From Anastatus disparis (taxonomy: Eukaryota > Arthropoda > Insecta > Hymenoptera > Eupelmidae): DNA of 64,000 bases. Of the stretch, positions 10,261 to 21,959 are shown piece by piece (the stretch's first letter is position 1; each line of letters opens with the position of its first letter). The notes beneath the pieces were generated by a model, which saw only the letters and a program-made list of their open reading frames with translations, made no database searches and was not told the origin of the DNA. Location: contig JAFFSR010000240.1 of the NCBI GenBank assembly GCA_017163975.1, positions 2,604,001 to 2,668,000 of the forward strand. Reading direction: 5' to 3'. Made by a program: the position numbers and the translations under genes.

Positions 10261-11330
10261 AACAAAGCGTGTTTTCCGTAGTTACACTAACGATCTTATA
10301 GTACCATTGGGTATTTTAAAAGTTAACATTTGTTACAAAGAAATAAATAGTATGATGCAATTGTTTGTAATGCCTGGTTGTAGTCAACCGATAGTCGGTC
10401 GTGATTGGCTTGCGTCTTTAAAAATTATTAAAAATAGTAAAGCGAGTAATGATAGTGAAATTTCGATTAATAAGTGTGATGAAAGCTATGAAAGTTTGTT
10501 GAATGAATTTAATGGTGTTTTTACGGATGAGTTAGGAACATAAAAAAGAATGCACTATTATCATGAAAGAAAATGTTAAACCGATTTTTAAGAAGGCAAG
10601 GCTGATACCATTTGCACTACAAAATAAAGTTAAAGTAGAATTAAATAGGTTAGTAAATGTAGGTATTTTGATCCCAGTAGATTCTAGCGAATGGGCATCT
10701 CCTATCGTGCCGGTCTTAAAGAAAAACGGACATATCAGGCCATGCGGTGATTATAGTTTAACAATTCACCCTCACCTGGTAATCGTAAGAGCTGCGGTAC
10801 CAGCTATCGAAGAATGAATAGCAGACAATAAAAGAAAAAAGATAGAAACAAAGTTAGACTTAAATCAGGCTTACCAGCAACTTAAACTCGACTCAAAGTC
10901 GTGAGAGTTAACTACGATAATAAATACGCCTTGGGGTTTGTTTCAATACACGCGATTAAGTTACGGCATAGCTTCCGCGCCGGGTATCTTCTTGAAAGAA
11001 ATGCAAAAGTGCGTCGGGGATCTAGAAGGCGTAAAAATATTCTTCGACGAAATTAGAATATCCGGTAAGAATAAAGAAGAACACGATAAAAGGTTACGTA
11101 CGGTTTTAGAATGTCTAAGAGAAGCGGGTTTTACGTTAAGAAAAGAAAAATGTGAAATAGGGCAATCACAAATAAGTTTTGTAGGTTATCAGATGGATGA
11201 CAAGAGTATTCATATAGTTCAAGATGAAACCGATAAAGATAAAACTTTACATAAAGTAAAAAATTTTGTAAGAAATGGATGGCCGGAGGAAGGATTAGGA
11301 GACGCGTATAAAGGGTTTTTAACAAAAAGA
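10261..11330 (+). pseudogene. pol: Pol: protease remnant and reverse transcriptase
   Basis: The protease C-terminal part is visible (MPGCSQPIVGRDWL at about 10370-10410), but the catalytic DTG region that should precede it is missing. RT segments follow: GILIPVDSSEWASPIVPVLK, KLDLNQAYQQL (one catalytic Asp, about 10855-10890), and TPWGLFQYTRLSYGIASAPG. The YxDD box is changed to FFDE (about 11040-11052). Stops occur at 10543, 10815 and about 10903. After the palm the sequence jumps to a linker peptide (DKTLHKVKNFVRNGWP), so the RT connection and RNase H domains are deleted. Confidence 0.92.
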
Positions 11331-12983
11331 ACGCTGCCAAGTGCTTTGGCGCAATGCTTTCTCATGGAGCGCATTGAGTAAGAGTAATTTGATTTTATTT
11401 TTTTAAATACGATTTTAATATAAATGTCCCTATCCTCTGTATTGAAGGCTGTCTTAATACCTACGAAAACTATATGAATTTTACTCTTTCTTACTTTTGC
11501 CATTTGCATAATGTGATTTTATTCTCTTATGCTCTAAAATTAAAAATGCGTTTATAAAATTAATTTTCCCAAGCTTGTCTTCTTAACACTATAACCAATA
11601 ACTTGCATAAAAATTTTGGAACATTTTCATCGAATAGTTTACAAAAAATACCAAATAATTGAAAAATAAACATTGTTTTTAAATTTTCAAAACGCTTTAA
11701 CGTTACAACTACACTAAGAAAACCAGTTTTCAAAAGTTCATTTTATTTAGGCAATCGTAAATAATTTCTATACATAATTTTAAGCTACTTCATCGAGTAG
11801 TTTACGTAAAATACCAAAAAATAAGTGAAATTCTATTAAAAATTTACAAAATGCTCTAAAATTAAAACTGCGCTAAGAAAATAAGTTTTTCCAAGCTTGC
11901 TTTAATTAGGCAATAACAAATAATTTGTATGAAAATTTTTGAGCAAATCTATCGAATGGCTTTTGTGTAATAGAAAAAAAATGAAATATGAACATTTTTT
12001 CAAAAATTTTCAAAATGTTCTAAAATTAAAACTGCGCTAAGAAAATAAGTTTTCCAAAGCTTGATTTATTCAGATAATAGTGAATAATTTGCATGAAAAT
12101 TTTTGAGCAAGTTTATCGAGTGATTTTTGTGCAATAGAAAAGAAATTAAAAATAAAAAATTTTTTCAAAATTTTCAAAATGCTCTGAAATTAAATGTGCG
12201 CTAAGAAAATTGAAGAAAATTAGTTTTCAAAAGTTCATTTTATTTTGACAATCATAAATAATTCCCATACGTAATTTGAAGCTCCTTCATCGAGTAGTTT
12301 ACGTAAAATATAAAAAAAATTAGAAAAATTTTATTCAAAATTTTCAAAATGCTCTAAAATTAAAACTGCACTGAGAAAATAAGTTTTTCAAAGCTTGTTT
12401 TATTTAGGCCATTGCAAATGATTTCCATTAAAATTTTCGAGCAAATCTATCGAATGGTTTTTGTGTTATAGAAAAAAAATGAAAAATAGAGATTTTTTCC
12501 AAAATTTTCAAAATGCTCTAAAGTTGAAACTACGCTAAGAAAATAAGTGTTCCAAAGCTTGTTTTCTTTGGACAATAGCGAATAACTTGCATACAAATTT
12601 AGAAGCAAATCTATCGAATGATTGGCGTAAAATAAAAAATAAATGAAAAAAAAAAATTTTTTTTCCAAAATTTTCAAAATGCTCTAAAATTAAAAGTGCG
12701 CTGAGAAAATCAGTTGGCAAAAGTTTTTCTTCTTTTGGCAGTCGCAAATAATGTTCATACAAATTTTCAAGAAAATACTTCGAGTAGTTTACGTAAAATA
12801 TCAAAAAAATGAAAAATCAAAATTTTTTTTAAATTCTTAAAATGGCTCTAAAAAAAAACTGAGCTAAGAAGATCAATTTTCAATAGTTTCCCCCCTCCCC
12901 AGTTAGACAAAAAAATAAATTGCATGCAAAATTTGAAGTTAATCCATCGAGTAGTTCTCGAGATCTTATTGGCGTACTGAAAT

Positions 12984-13063
<80 letters not shown>

Positions 13064-13180
13064 GACATTTTCTGGAAACCACTTTTTTCGACTCCCTGAG
13101 TCTAAATATGTACAAATTAATTAAAAAATCGAAAAATTTTTTTTTACTGATACAATGCTTTCTCTATGAGAAAGCAATAA
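11331..13180. mobile_element. 1.85-kb insertion of ~163-bp tandem repeats in pol
   Basis: It interrupts the pol linker between TKR and the ELTMENDCLMWG segment that precedes integrase. Nine degenerate units start at 11529, 11692, 11851, 12014, 12179, 12349, 12513, 12679 and 12842 (spacing 159-170 bp), each opening with ATGCTCTAAAATTAAAA. An (AC)n run follows (12987-13058). Short palindromes containing CAATGCTTTCTC lie near both ends (about 11352 and 13153). Tandem core, microsatellite and terminal palindromes without an obvious target duplication recall non-autonomous Helentron/DINE-1-like elements. That assignment is inference. Confidence 0.8.
12987..13058. repeat. (AC)n microsatellite
   Basis: About 36 AC units near the end of the tandem-repeat element. 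Confidence 0.97.
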
Positions 13181-14489
13181 GAATTAACGATGGAAAATGA
13201 TTGTCTCATGTGGGGCACCGCCTTATGATTCCCGAGTCTTTACGCAGTTTAATATTAAATGAGTTGCATGATGCGCACATGGGTATCGTGAAAATGAAAT
13301 CACTAGCTAGGTCTTACATATGGTGGCCTAATTTAGACAAAGATATCGAAAACGTATGTAAATCGTGTGAATTATGTTTAGTAAATGCAAGTAACCCTCC
13401 TCGCGCAAAATTACATGTCTGGGATTGGCCTGAAAGTCCAAACGAAAGAATCCACGCGGAATTTTTAGGCCCGATTGAGAATAAAATGTATATTATTATA
13501 ACAGATGCTCACTCTAAATGGGTAGATGTCCGAGAAATATATTCTATAGACGCGGCGTCTACTATCGACATTCTCAGGAACTATTTTAGTACTTAGGGGT
13601 TGCCCGTGAAAATCGTTACCGATAATGGACCTGCATTTCGAGCAGAAAAATTTGAAGCATTTTTAAAAATAAACGGTATTAGACATATTAAAACGCCTCC
13701 TTACCAACCTGCGTCTAATGGTGAAGCAAAGAATGCTGTGAGAACTTTAAAAAATAAATTTAAGTTGCTCGTTCAACAATATAAAAACAGAAAAGAAGCT
13801 TTAGCTAAGTACTTACTTAACTATAGGTCAACACCTCACAGTACAACTGGTATAACGCTTGCCGAATTACAAATTGGTCGAAAATTCAGATCTAGATTAG
13901 ACTTACTTAAAGTTAAAGTTAAAGATAGAGTGCATTCACAACAAAATAAACAGTAAACGTTCTTTCATGGTAATAGACTAGCAGAATTTAAAATTAATGA
14001 CATTGTAATGGCTAAGAATAGAAACGACAGATGGGAAAAAGCGATTGTTAAAAAAAAATAGGCAATGTTATGTATACTGTATTAACTTCTGATAATTTAT
14101 TGTGGAAAAGACACACCGATCAACTTAAACATTATAATTTAGAAATTGATAATTGTAAAGAAAGAATGAATCATGGTTTAGAAATGAATGCAAATGAAAT
14201 ATGTTATGTACTTAAAAGATTGAATCCTATTATAGGGGAGGAAGGAGTGAGTAACAAAAAAGTAAATTTGAATGTTAATTGTGACAATAAAAGCGAACCA
14301 AGTAAGGTAACTGAAAATGAACCATTAAATAAGGAATTGTTAGAACAAAATGTAATACCAAATGACAATGTAAAAAGTATTCCTGTATGCGACAAAATAG
14401 ATGTTAATAAGCAAACATTACAATCTGACAATGTAGTTTTAAGAAGATCCAAACGCATAATTAAACCACGAAAGGTTTTAGATCTGTAA
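13181..14489 (+). pseudogene. int: Integrase, catalytically dead
   Basis: An HHCC zinc-binding region is visible (H-X3-H in LHDAHMG; CKSCELC). The DDE core follows (DNGPAF carries the second Asp). The first Asp is replaced by Glu (HAEFLGP), and the final Glu is replaced by Lys (SNGEAKNAVRTLK, where the family has AE at that point). One G is missing in the run at about 13210-13215, and there are stops at 13594 and about 13953. The C-terminal part (frame 14070-14489) includes WKRHTDQLKHY and ends in a basic RRSKRIIKPRKVLDL tail usual for this group. Confidence 0.92.
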
Positions 14490-14508
14490 ATGGAAATAAA
14501 GAACGATT

Positions 14509-14521
14509 TAAAGGGGGAGGA
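14509..14521 (+). promoter_or_regulatory. Polypurine tract
   Basis: AAAGGGGGAGGA lies directly before the 3' LTR and would prime plus-strand synthesis. Confidence 0.85.
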
Positions 14522-14522
14522 T

Positions 14523-14731
14523 TGTAATGTATGTGATAGAATTAGTACACGCCGTAGTCACGCCATCATGCGGCGTAGCTTTGTAATATAGTATAAAAAG
14601 GGGCTCCCGTCGCCCTTGAGTTTAGATCTTGTTTGTATCTGGAGCCGTCAACACGATGTACTATTGTATCCTAAAAGTAATCTTAATAAAGCTTATATTA
14701 TATTCAACATTGTGTTAGTTAATACACAACA
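14523..14731 (+). repeat. 3' LTR
   Basis: A 209-bp LTR with seven differences from the 5' LTR, six of them transitions. It is followed by the target duplication GAAGA (14732-14736). Confidence 0.97.
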
Positions 14732-14990
14732 GAAGAGAAGAAAATTTTGAAATTGTTAACTAGAAAAAAGTTGTCATAATACAAAAATTAATAAGTTGCG
14801 TTTCGGCTTCGAACTTTCTTGTGATCCATTATCAGTAAAACAAAAAAATTTTATTGTGCAACAAAAAGTTTTTTAATGTTATTTTAACTGTTATTTAAAG
14901 TAAATAATTTTTAAAATATACTGAGTATTCATATTTTTTTAAAAAGTTTATTTGTATAAAAATATAACAGTGAATTTGAAATCTATAAAG
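14732..14990 (+). repeat. Right part of dispersed repeat broken by LTR element
   Basis: Continues the repeat that starts at 8867 and matches 41095-41370, including TTTATTTGTATAAAAATATAAC near its end. Confidence 0.65.
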
Positions 14991-16020
14991 TACCATCTTT
15001 ACGCGATTTGATCAATTTTAGATGGATTGAACAATTACTTTTATTTACTGCATATGAAAATTTAGGTTTTTTTAAACAATTTATGATTCTAAAGCATATC
15101 ATGTTGGCAGCAAGGGTCACTGCGGCCAAAATTGCAAGTTTTTCGGGCTCTGTGCTATTAGTATATGAGAGAGCCCGAGTTTTTGACGCCACCCGTCCTC
15201 ATCCACACCGCGAATAGTAGTTGCAGAGTTATAAATGAAATTGGCACATTTTTCGCCTTTTTGGCGAGATTGCGAGGCTTATTGTACTGAAAAAACCCAT
15301 ATGGAATTCTGCATTATCATGCTTATGAACACTCATGTGAGATTTTAGGAAAGATTTTATTAAAGCAATCCATATGCACAAACCAGAATACACTAAATAT
15401 CTTTACTAAAGAAATTTAGTGGATTTTGGTTTGTGCATATTTTTCTTGGACATTTTATTAAACCATTCATTTTTATTTGATGCAATGTATAAGCTGCTTC
15501 GGAGAACCTTAGTTAATCGATTGATAAATATTATATATTTTTAATTGAAATTAGAGCAATAATAAAAATAATAGTAATAAAAATTTTGTAATATAATCAA
15601 TAAAAATTCTTCCGTTAAACTTTTAATCAAATTTATTGATTTGTCACAAAGAATTTTCAAGAGATATTATTTTAAAAACATTATTATTTAAATGCAAGAA
15701 ACAGAAATTCTCCGGGACTAATAAATATATTTTATTTAAAACTTAACGAAATAATTTTCGTAGGTCATAGCATAAGTTAATATATTTTGTTTTATAAAAT
15801 TGTTTTCACTATAATGATTAATATAATTGCTTATTATAAGGATAAAGTTTGCTTAGGATAAGATTTTTGTAAATTATTGTATAATATAAAGCATACCAAG
15901 AAACTTGTTGTTTAAAAACTTTTTTTATTAAATAAATTTATAAAACATTTCAGAAAATTAATTACAAAAATAGCAGTATTCATACTGCGTAAGTTTTATT
16001 AAATTGGAATTCATACTAAC
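14991..16020. other. Spacer with one perfect-stem hairpin
   Basis: No gene recognised. At 15372-15439 an inverted repeat with arms of about 24 bp (ATGCACAAACCA ... TGGTTTGTGCAT) encloses a short AT loop. A GC-balanced patch at 15100-15230 has short overlapping frames on both strands but no motif. The rest (15440-16020) is AT-rich. Confidence 0.5.
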
Positions 16021-16253
16021 TCGATCATGTGTGTAAAATTACACATAAAATGTGTATACTGATACTTTTACACACATACACACGTTTTTTTACACACATA
16101 ATAGAATTTACACACTAAACCCTGGTAGAAAATTCAGGATAAAAATATGCTCAATAAATTAACGGCTAGCGATATCTCGTCGCGATGCAGTCGTGATTAA
16201 TAACCAATACATACGCGATAAAATATTGAAGACATTAATTACAATTTCATATA

Positions 16254-17195
16254 CACTGAAAAGGAAATCGAACTGTTACTGTTCTCCACGGTACAGTATG
16301 TGTCATTTTTAGAATACAGTCAGTCCACGCTTCGAAAAACGAACTAGTAGTCTCTAGAGACGACTCATTACTACGGAAGCCTGTAAGGCTCACCTCCGTA
16401 CTATGTCGCTAGTAGCGTACTTTTCTGCTATGCGTGGACTTGTAACAGATAGGCTACGTGTAGGAGATAGGCTACGTATAACACGTACACAAGTAGTATT
16501 TAGATTTTTTATGAGCGATTGAAGGATGTAATATTCAAAATAATAAAAATATTTAGTCATTAAATGAAAATAGAAGTAATTAAATACTTTTTTATTTATT
16601 TATTTGAAGTATATGCATCTAAAATAATTTTGTATGAAAGCCTGTAGGGCTCACCTCCGTACTGTGTCGCTAGTAGCCTAGTAGCGTACTTTTCTGCTAT
16701 GCGTGGACTTGTAACAGATAGACTACAAATAATAATAGAACTCTGCATCTCTAAAATACATCATATTTCTTACAGGTTATGTTTATCAAAAAAATTACAA
16801 AATTATTATTAATTAATAAAATATTATAATTAAATAATACTTTTATTATTGCGAATTATTACATCCTTCAATCGCTCATAAAAAATCTAAATACTACTTG
16901 TGTACGTGTTATACGTAGCCTATCTCCTACACGTAGCCTATCTGTTACAAGTCCACGCATAGCAGAAAAGTACGCTACTAGCGACACAGTACGGAGGTGA
17001 GCCTTACAGGCTTCCGTACATTACTCTCTGAGCGTAGACTTGCTATTCTCTTCGTAGAAAGAAGCCTCGCAGAGAACACTCATTAGTCTCTAGAAAACAC
17101 TGCCTACTCGTTCGTAATACAATGAATGTTCGCTAGCGACACTAACGCCACTCGTCGCCGTAGAGTACAATCAGTATTCTAACCCCTTTTCAGTG
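16254..17195. mobile_element. 942-bp TIR element with internal repeats
   Basis: The ends CACTGAAAAGG and CCTTTTCAGTG are inverted and flanked by TA on both sides. Arms of about 160 bp (16374-16531 and about 16858-17018) are inverted copies. A third, direct copy of part of the arm lies at 16634-16728. There is no open frame. This is a non-autonomous DNA element of mariner/MITE type by its TA flank. Confidence 0.8.
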
Positions 17196-17344
17196 TATTA
17201 GATAAAGAACATAACCCTAAAAACAATTAATTAAAACCTTTTTCTGATATTATTTTTTGCACCCGAGATTTGTTATTCAACCATTTATAATTATATTTTT
17301 TAATTAATTTTATATTTTGAAAATAAATTATCATCGAAAAAAAA

Positions 17345-17418
17345 TCTTGCGTGAAGTGGGCTCGAACCAGATACCTCGTGCATGCTAAGCGTGAACGCGT
17401 TACCGACTGCGCCATGAG
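17345..17418 (-). tRNA. tRNA-like sequence, degenerate (Ala-AGC-like)
   Basis: The minus strand has an A box TGGCGCAGTCGGTAACGCG, an anticodon region TTAGCAT (AGC), a B box GGTTCGAGCCC, and a T run just after, like a Pol III terminator. The acceptor stem does not pair well and the anticodon stem has mismatches, so this is more likely a tRNA pseudogene or SINE head than a working tRNA. Confidence 0.5.
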
Positions 17419-17873
17419 GACATGCTGTCAATGAATTTTCGAATCGTCTACATATGTTACAGAACTACTTTCAATTTGGTCGAAAATTTTGAGGTTATGA
17501 TTAAATTGACAGATCATCGACTCGACATTATTATTTGAAAAAGTAAAATTTATTATATGCATAGTAAAATTTATTATGTGCATAATAAAATTTATTATTT
17601 TATTCATCATTTCTTTTTTCATTCAGGGTATTACATTTTCTAAATTATTATTTATTATATATTATAGATAAAATATAATTAGAAGGTTGACGATATCCTC
17701 CCGATACCATCGGGATAATTGATGAACCAGTGTTAGGGTTTACCGCGATATCGATTAGCATAAGATCGCGACGGCCGGTATTATATACTGAATACATGCT
17801 TAACGTTTCTACCAGGGAAACGTGTGAATGTACGCACTAGAAGTGTGTGAATTTTCACACCTGATTTCGCAGT

Positions 17874-19471
17874 GTTCATATCTATCAGTAGGGCCATTAT
17901 CTTTTATGTAGCGTCGAGTGTAATCTTCAACAAATTCAGCAACAGTTATTTCATTTTGTGGCAGTTTGTGACTAAAATATAAAATAAAATATTAGTTAAA
18001 GAATCCTCTATCAAATAAAACATTTTTTCAACGAAATCGATAATTACATAATTTATTTTTTAACTAATTCTATCATATCTGATAATATTAGTTAAAAAAT
18101 GAATTATTTAATCATATAATAAATTTAATTATGTGCAAAATTATTTTTTTTGTTCTAAAATAAAAGTTTAATGTACGCAGTCGGTCATTTCACTTTTCAG
18201 CATTATCATAATCATATTTCTCGAATATACATTGTGTTAGAGTCTCAGTCAAAAACGTGTCTTGTGCTTCCAAGATATATAAGTCGATATTTTATAACAA
18301 CTTTGAGATATAAAAGAATAATGTTATTTTAAAATTTCTTAAATTTTTTATTTAAGAGCATGACGAAGCAATATTTCCAATCCTAACTTATGAATAAACG
18401 ATGCGTTTAATCGAGTTTTTTTGCTATAAAGAAAAAATTTGTAGGATTAAAATCTAATGCGGAAAACTCAAGAAATCCACCAAAATATTATACATACAAA
18501 GTTATAATAAAAACTTTCAATGTATCATATTTTAAGGTTAGGTTTGTCGAGTTTGATATCTAATTTCCAATCCAAGCTCATAAAAAAATAACAAGTCCAA
18601 ATGATTTTTCATTTTAACAAAAATTATTGTATTAATATAGCTTTAGTGCGGGCAAGTCATTATATTTGTTTAATTTATGAATTTAAAAAGATATTGATAA
18701 AATAAAAAAAGCAAAACTCGATTGCTGCAGCTCCGACATCCCGTTAAGGACTCATTGATCATATTAGAATTCAATTAGTTTTGAAATTATTTATTCTTTC
18801 TTATAAAAATATTACAGTGTTAATTAAAATGTATTTTCTACTGTAATAAAATCAAATCTATATTACAGAGAATGAGATTCATTTTGAAAGAATCCTTCTA
18901 ATATAAGAATATGTCATATATTTAAAAATAATCAAATGAAGCCCATATTTCAGCGATTAGTCCAATATAGGTTTATAATGAGCAATATTAAAATGGTAAT
19001 AATTTTATCTGTACACAAGGCTTTTAAGGTATATTAATCAAAATACTGAAACACGATTTTCAGTTTATTTAATCAAAAAATTGTTGTATCGAATCTGAAG
19101 AAGATTTTTTACAGAAACCGTAAGAATTTTACGTGTTAGAGGGATCCTCATTGATGATAATAAAAAAAAATATTTTCTACAATAGAATAAAAAAATTTCT
19201 TTTTTGAAGGTTTTTTTAATAAAATAAAGTTAAAAACTTAAAAAAAATAACAAACTTACATATCAACAACAGATGAATGCTGTTCACGAATTTGAATAAT
19301 CCCTATGTAAATAAATATAATAGATACTAATAAAATTATTGCGTAATACTTTGAGTAGCTAGCTGGCTTGGTTTCAGTATCTTTCTTTTTCTCCACCTTG
19401 TCATCGCATGTTTCTACATTAATAACAGATTCCTTCTTCTCTTCATTTGGATTTAATTTTGAAGCTGTCAT
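17874..19471 (-). pseudogene. Small type II membrane protein gene, copy A (truncated)
   Basis: Exon 1 (19471-19260) codes for 70 residues: a charged N-terminus MTASKLNPNEEKK, then a hydrophobic segment of about 20 residues (YYAIILLVSIIFIYIGIIQI) predicted to cross the membrane. Its donor is GATAT|GTAAGT. Exon 2 begins at 17971 after TATTTTAG and reads HKLPQNEITVAEFVEDYTRR, then DNGPT, until homology with copy B stops at 17874, where a transposon begins, so the C-terminal third is missing. Exon 2 differs from copy B by in-frame indels. The family is unknown to me. A lone N-terminal half with a membrane anchor might still be made. Confidence 0.7.
18357..18748. mobile_element. 392-bp insertion in copy A intron
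   Basis: The copy B intron runs without it. The block is bounded by TTAAG on both sides (18352-18356 and 18744-18748), consistent with a target duplication. It starts AGCATGACGAAG and ends GACATCCCG. No TIR or tRNA head was recognised. Confidence 0.65.
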
Positions 19472-19639
19472 TGTAGTTTTTCTAAAAAAATATTTATTTA
19501 ATTATTATAATTTATATGATCATTGTATACAATAAGTATTGAGAAAAGCAATTTTTTGTTTATTCGTTTTTCAAAATAATCTTATAAACAAAATAATAGT
19601 ATATTTCTTTACAACTGTGCATATAATAGCCGATTCTTT

Positions 19640-19990
19640 CATGGGTGTAGTTTGTCATTTTTTGACACGGCGTGCGTAAAATTGCATATAATGAAACGCA
19701 GCCAAATTTTTGATGTGCAATTTTACGCACTCTGTGTCAAAATAGTATTTTGTGTAACAAGTGCGCGAAATAAGGGATTCTGGCACGAGTGAGAGTTTGT
19801 CGCCCGAGCGAAGCGAGGGCGCCAAACTCACACGAGTGACAAATCCCGTTGAGCGCACGTGTTACACATACTATTTTTTGACTCAAGCTGCGCGAAATTC
19901 GATGCGTACATCGATTATTTTGAACACTAGCTACATTCATGCGCGCAAAGCGCGCAACAAATTTATACTCGAGGGTCAACTATGGATGTA
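19640..19990. repeat. Hairpin elements, two joined
   Basis: The first hairpin is about 19653-19740 (TTTGACAC ... GTGTCAAA) and the second about 19750-19870 (arms GTGTAAC ... GTTACAC) with apex CGCCCGAGCGAAGCGAGGGCG. A further imperfect arm continues to about 19980. The first matches 758-838. Open frames across it are by-products. Confidence 0.8.
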
Positions 19991-20229
19991 ATAACATTTA
20001 TAAACATGATAAGTAATTTTAATAAACGAAATTATTTTAATAGCAATTTTATTGTTTTTAAAAAAATGATGAGTGGTCATCTATCAAAAATTAATTTTAA
20101 ATAAAAACTAAAATTATGAACCTTAAAATCAAACAGTACAAAGTGCCGTTAATATATCATAGAAAAATAAAAAAATTAAATTAAAAGAAATTTTTAATAT
20201 AATTTTTTACATACATAATTTTCAATATT
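19991..20229. other. AT-rich DNA downstream of Helitron helicase relic
   Basis: On the minus strand this follows the helicase relic. No terminus was recognised. Confidence 0.4.
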
Positions 20230-21536
20230 TATATTAGTTCTTTGGCATGTAGGATCTAAGATCAAACTCTAGATATCGCAGCATACAACTGACCATGATC
20301 AAAAACTTCTCTTCATCAATCAATAATTATATTATTCTTTTGAGCAGCTAACAACAGCTAAAAAATTTTTAAGGAACTGAATAAACTAATAGCAATATCT
20401 GTTTCAATTTTTCTTTATTTACAACATATAAGTGATTTGAAACATAATAGAGACAAATCTACGTTGGTTACATTCTGGCCACAGCTTTGATACAAACATA
20501 GGAACCTCAAACATATTAAACATTGAATGCAACTATCAAAAAAGATTGCTATCAGAAATGATACATATTAAAAAATATGAAAATTGCAATAATACACGAC
20601 ACTAAAAAATTAAACAACGTATATAATAAATACATAGTTGAATTATTAAAAAGAAATTAATTTTTTTGATAAAACGGTTTCAAGAATAAATTATTTACAA
20701 TAAAACGCAATAATTGTTAAATTAGATTAAATATAATTAAATCAAATTCATTCATGTGAATCAAAATCTTGAATCAAATACCAAGTACATAAAGGAACAC
20801 ACTTGCTAGTCACTTTGTACAAACGTAACTCACCTAAATTACCTATGTTAAAGATTTGTATAACCAAAGAAGATAGACGCTTATAGAAGGATTCTTCTGG
20901 GTTACATTTTTCGTCCGAAAGCCTGGGTAACACTTTAGCATTGTTTGTATATCTATATATATGAAAAATGTGCTATATATATGATATATATAGATATAAA
21001 AATACATGGGATTTGATAGCGTCCCCGAGTAGCTGGGTAACAGAACTAACTCATTTTTGGCAGAAATTTTCTAGAGTACGCTTCTATCAGCGTCTATATT
21101 CGTTGGAATAACTTATACTTCATACTGTCACGTAGATCATGACGACGCATATTAGATTGCGAAAATTTTTGTTATTAATAGAAATATCTATTATTATATA
21201 TTTTTATAAAACAAAAATAGTTTGACAGTTATGTAATACCACATGTTTAATACTTGTAAGTTTCATTTTTTATTTTTATTGTTGCTCCTAAAATGTATTG
21301 TTTTAGGTGATGTTTTTTTAATGTGTTGTTGATGAATTTAGAAATTTTTAATCATTAAGAAACTGTTATCAGTTGTTATTAAATTTTATGTTTTAGCACC
21401 TGAAGAGGCCTCTCTTAAAAATAGAGGAGACAAATCGTTTTTTCTCTTATAGAAATAAAGAACAATTGAAACAGCTGCTGCTATTAGTTTATTCACAGTT
21501 ATAAATATTAAAGACAAAGTCTGTTAAAACCAGTTA

Positions 21537-21664
21537 ATTCGCCTTGGTAAGACCTCCCATAAGAGCAATGTATAAGAACCCACTATCTGCAGTTCCTATT
21601 TTGACCACCTCATTTAATTTACATTGTATCTCATGGCGCCACTTGAGGTCTTACCAAGGCGAAT
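21537..21664. mobile_element. 128-bp MITE
   Basis: The terminal inverted repeats ATTCGCCTTGGTAAGACCT and their complement enclose 90 bp of unrelated sequence. Confidence 0.8.
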
Positions 21665-21789
21665 AGACAAAAACGTGTGTTACTTTAACAAACAAAATGT
21701 CTTTAAAGGATTTAACAAACAAATGTCTGTTAAAATTTTACTTATAAATTACAGACATTGTCTGTCAATGTACTAATAGTACATTACGA

Positions 21790-21910
21790 TACACGTGCTC
21801 TAAGTGGTCCTTTTTTACACGGCGTGCAGTTAGCGCCCGAGCGCAGCGAGGGTGCTATGCACGTCGTGTAAGAGGAACACTTCGAGCACACGTATCGTAT
21901 ATTATTTTAT
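21790..21910. repeat. Hairpin with CCGAGCGCAGCGAGGG apex
   Basis: Imperfect arms ACACGTGCTC / GAGCACACGT surround TTACACGGCGTGCA and the apex GCGCCCGAGCGCAGCGAGGG. Confidence 0.75.
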
Positions 21911-21959
21911 AGCACGTGTGAGATAAATTCGCCACACGTAATTAATACCCCAGAAAATC

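Larger units (their letters stand above)
8903..14731 (+). mobile_element. Ty3/Gypsy LTR retrotransposon, complete but dead
   Basis: The two 209-bp LTRs (8903-9111 and 14523-14731) start TGTAATG and end CACAACA, and the element is flanked on both sides by GAAGA. The LTRs differ at 7 positions by eye. A primer-binding site TGGCGACGAGG lies at 9113 and a polypurine tract AAAGGGGGAGGA ends at 14521. Domain order is gag, protease remnant, RT, (RNase H missing), integrase, which is the Ty3/Gypsy order. Pol is interrupted by a foreign 1.85-kb insertion (11331-13180). Frameshifts, stops and lost catalytic residues show it cannot move on its own. Confidence 0.97.
16028..17872. mobile_element. Candidate outer element truncating copy A
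   Basis: The inverted pair CCCTGGTAGAAA (16120-16131) and TTTCTACCAGGG (17806-17817) and ACACAC-rich flanks bracket this interval. Its right limit coincides with the point where homology between gene copies A and B stops (17874). It encloses a smaller TIR element (16254-17195) and a tRNA-like sequence. The boundaries are approximate. Confidence 0.45.

Noticed and set aside
12880..13068. Cys-Val repeat frame
   Set aside because: A translation of the (AC)n tract in the tandem-repeat element.
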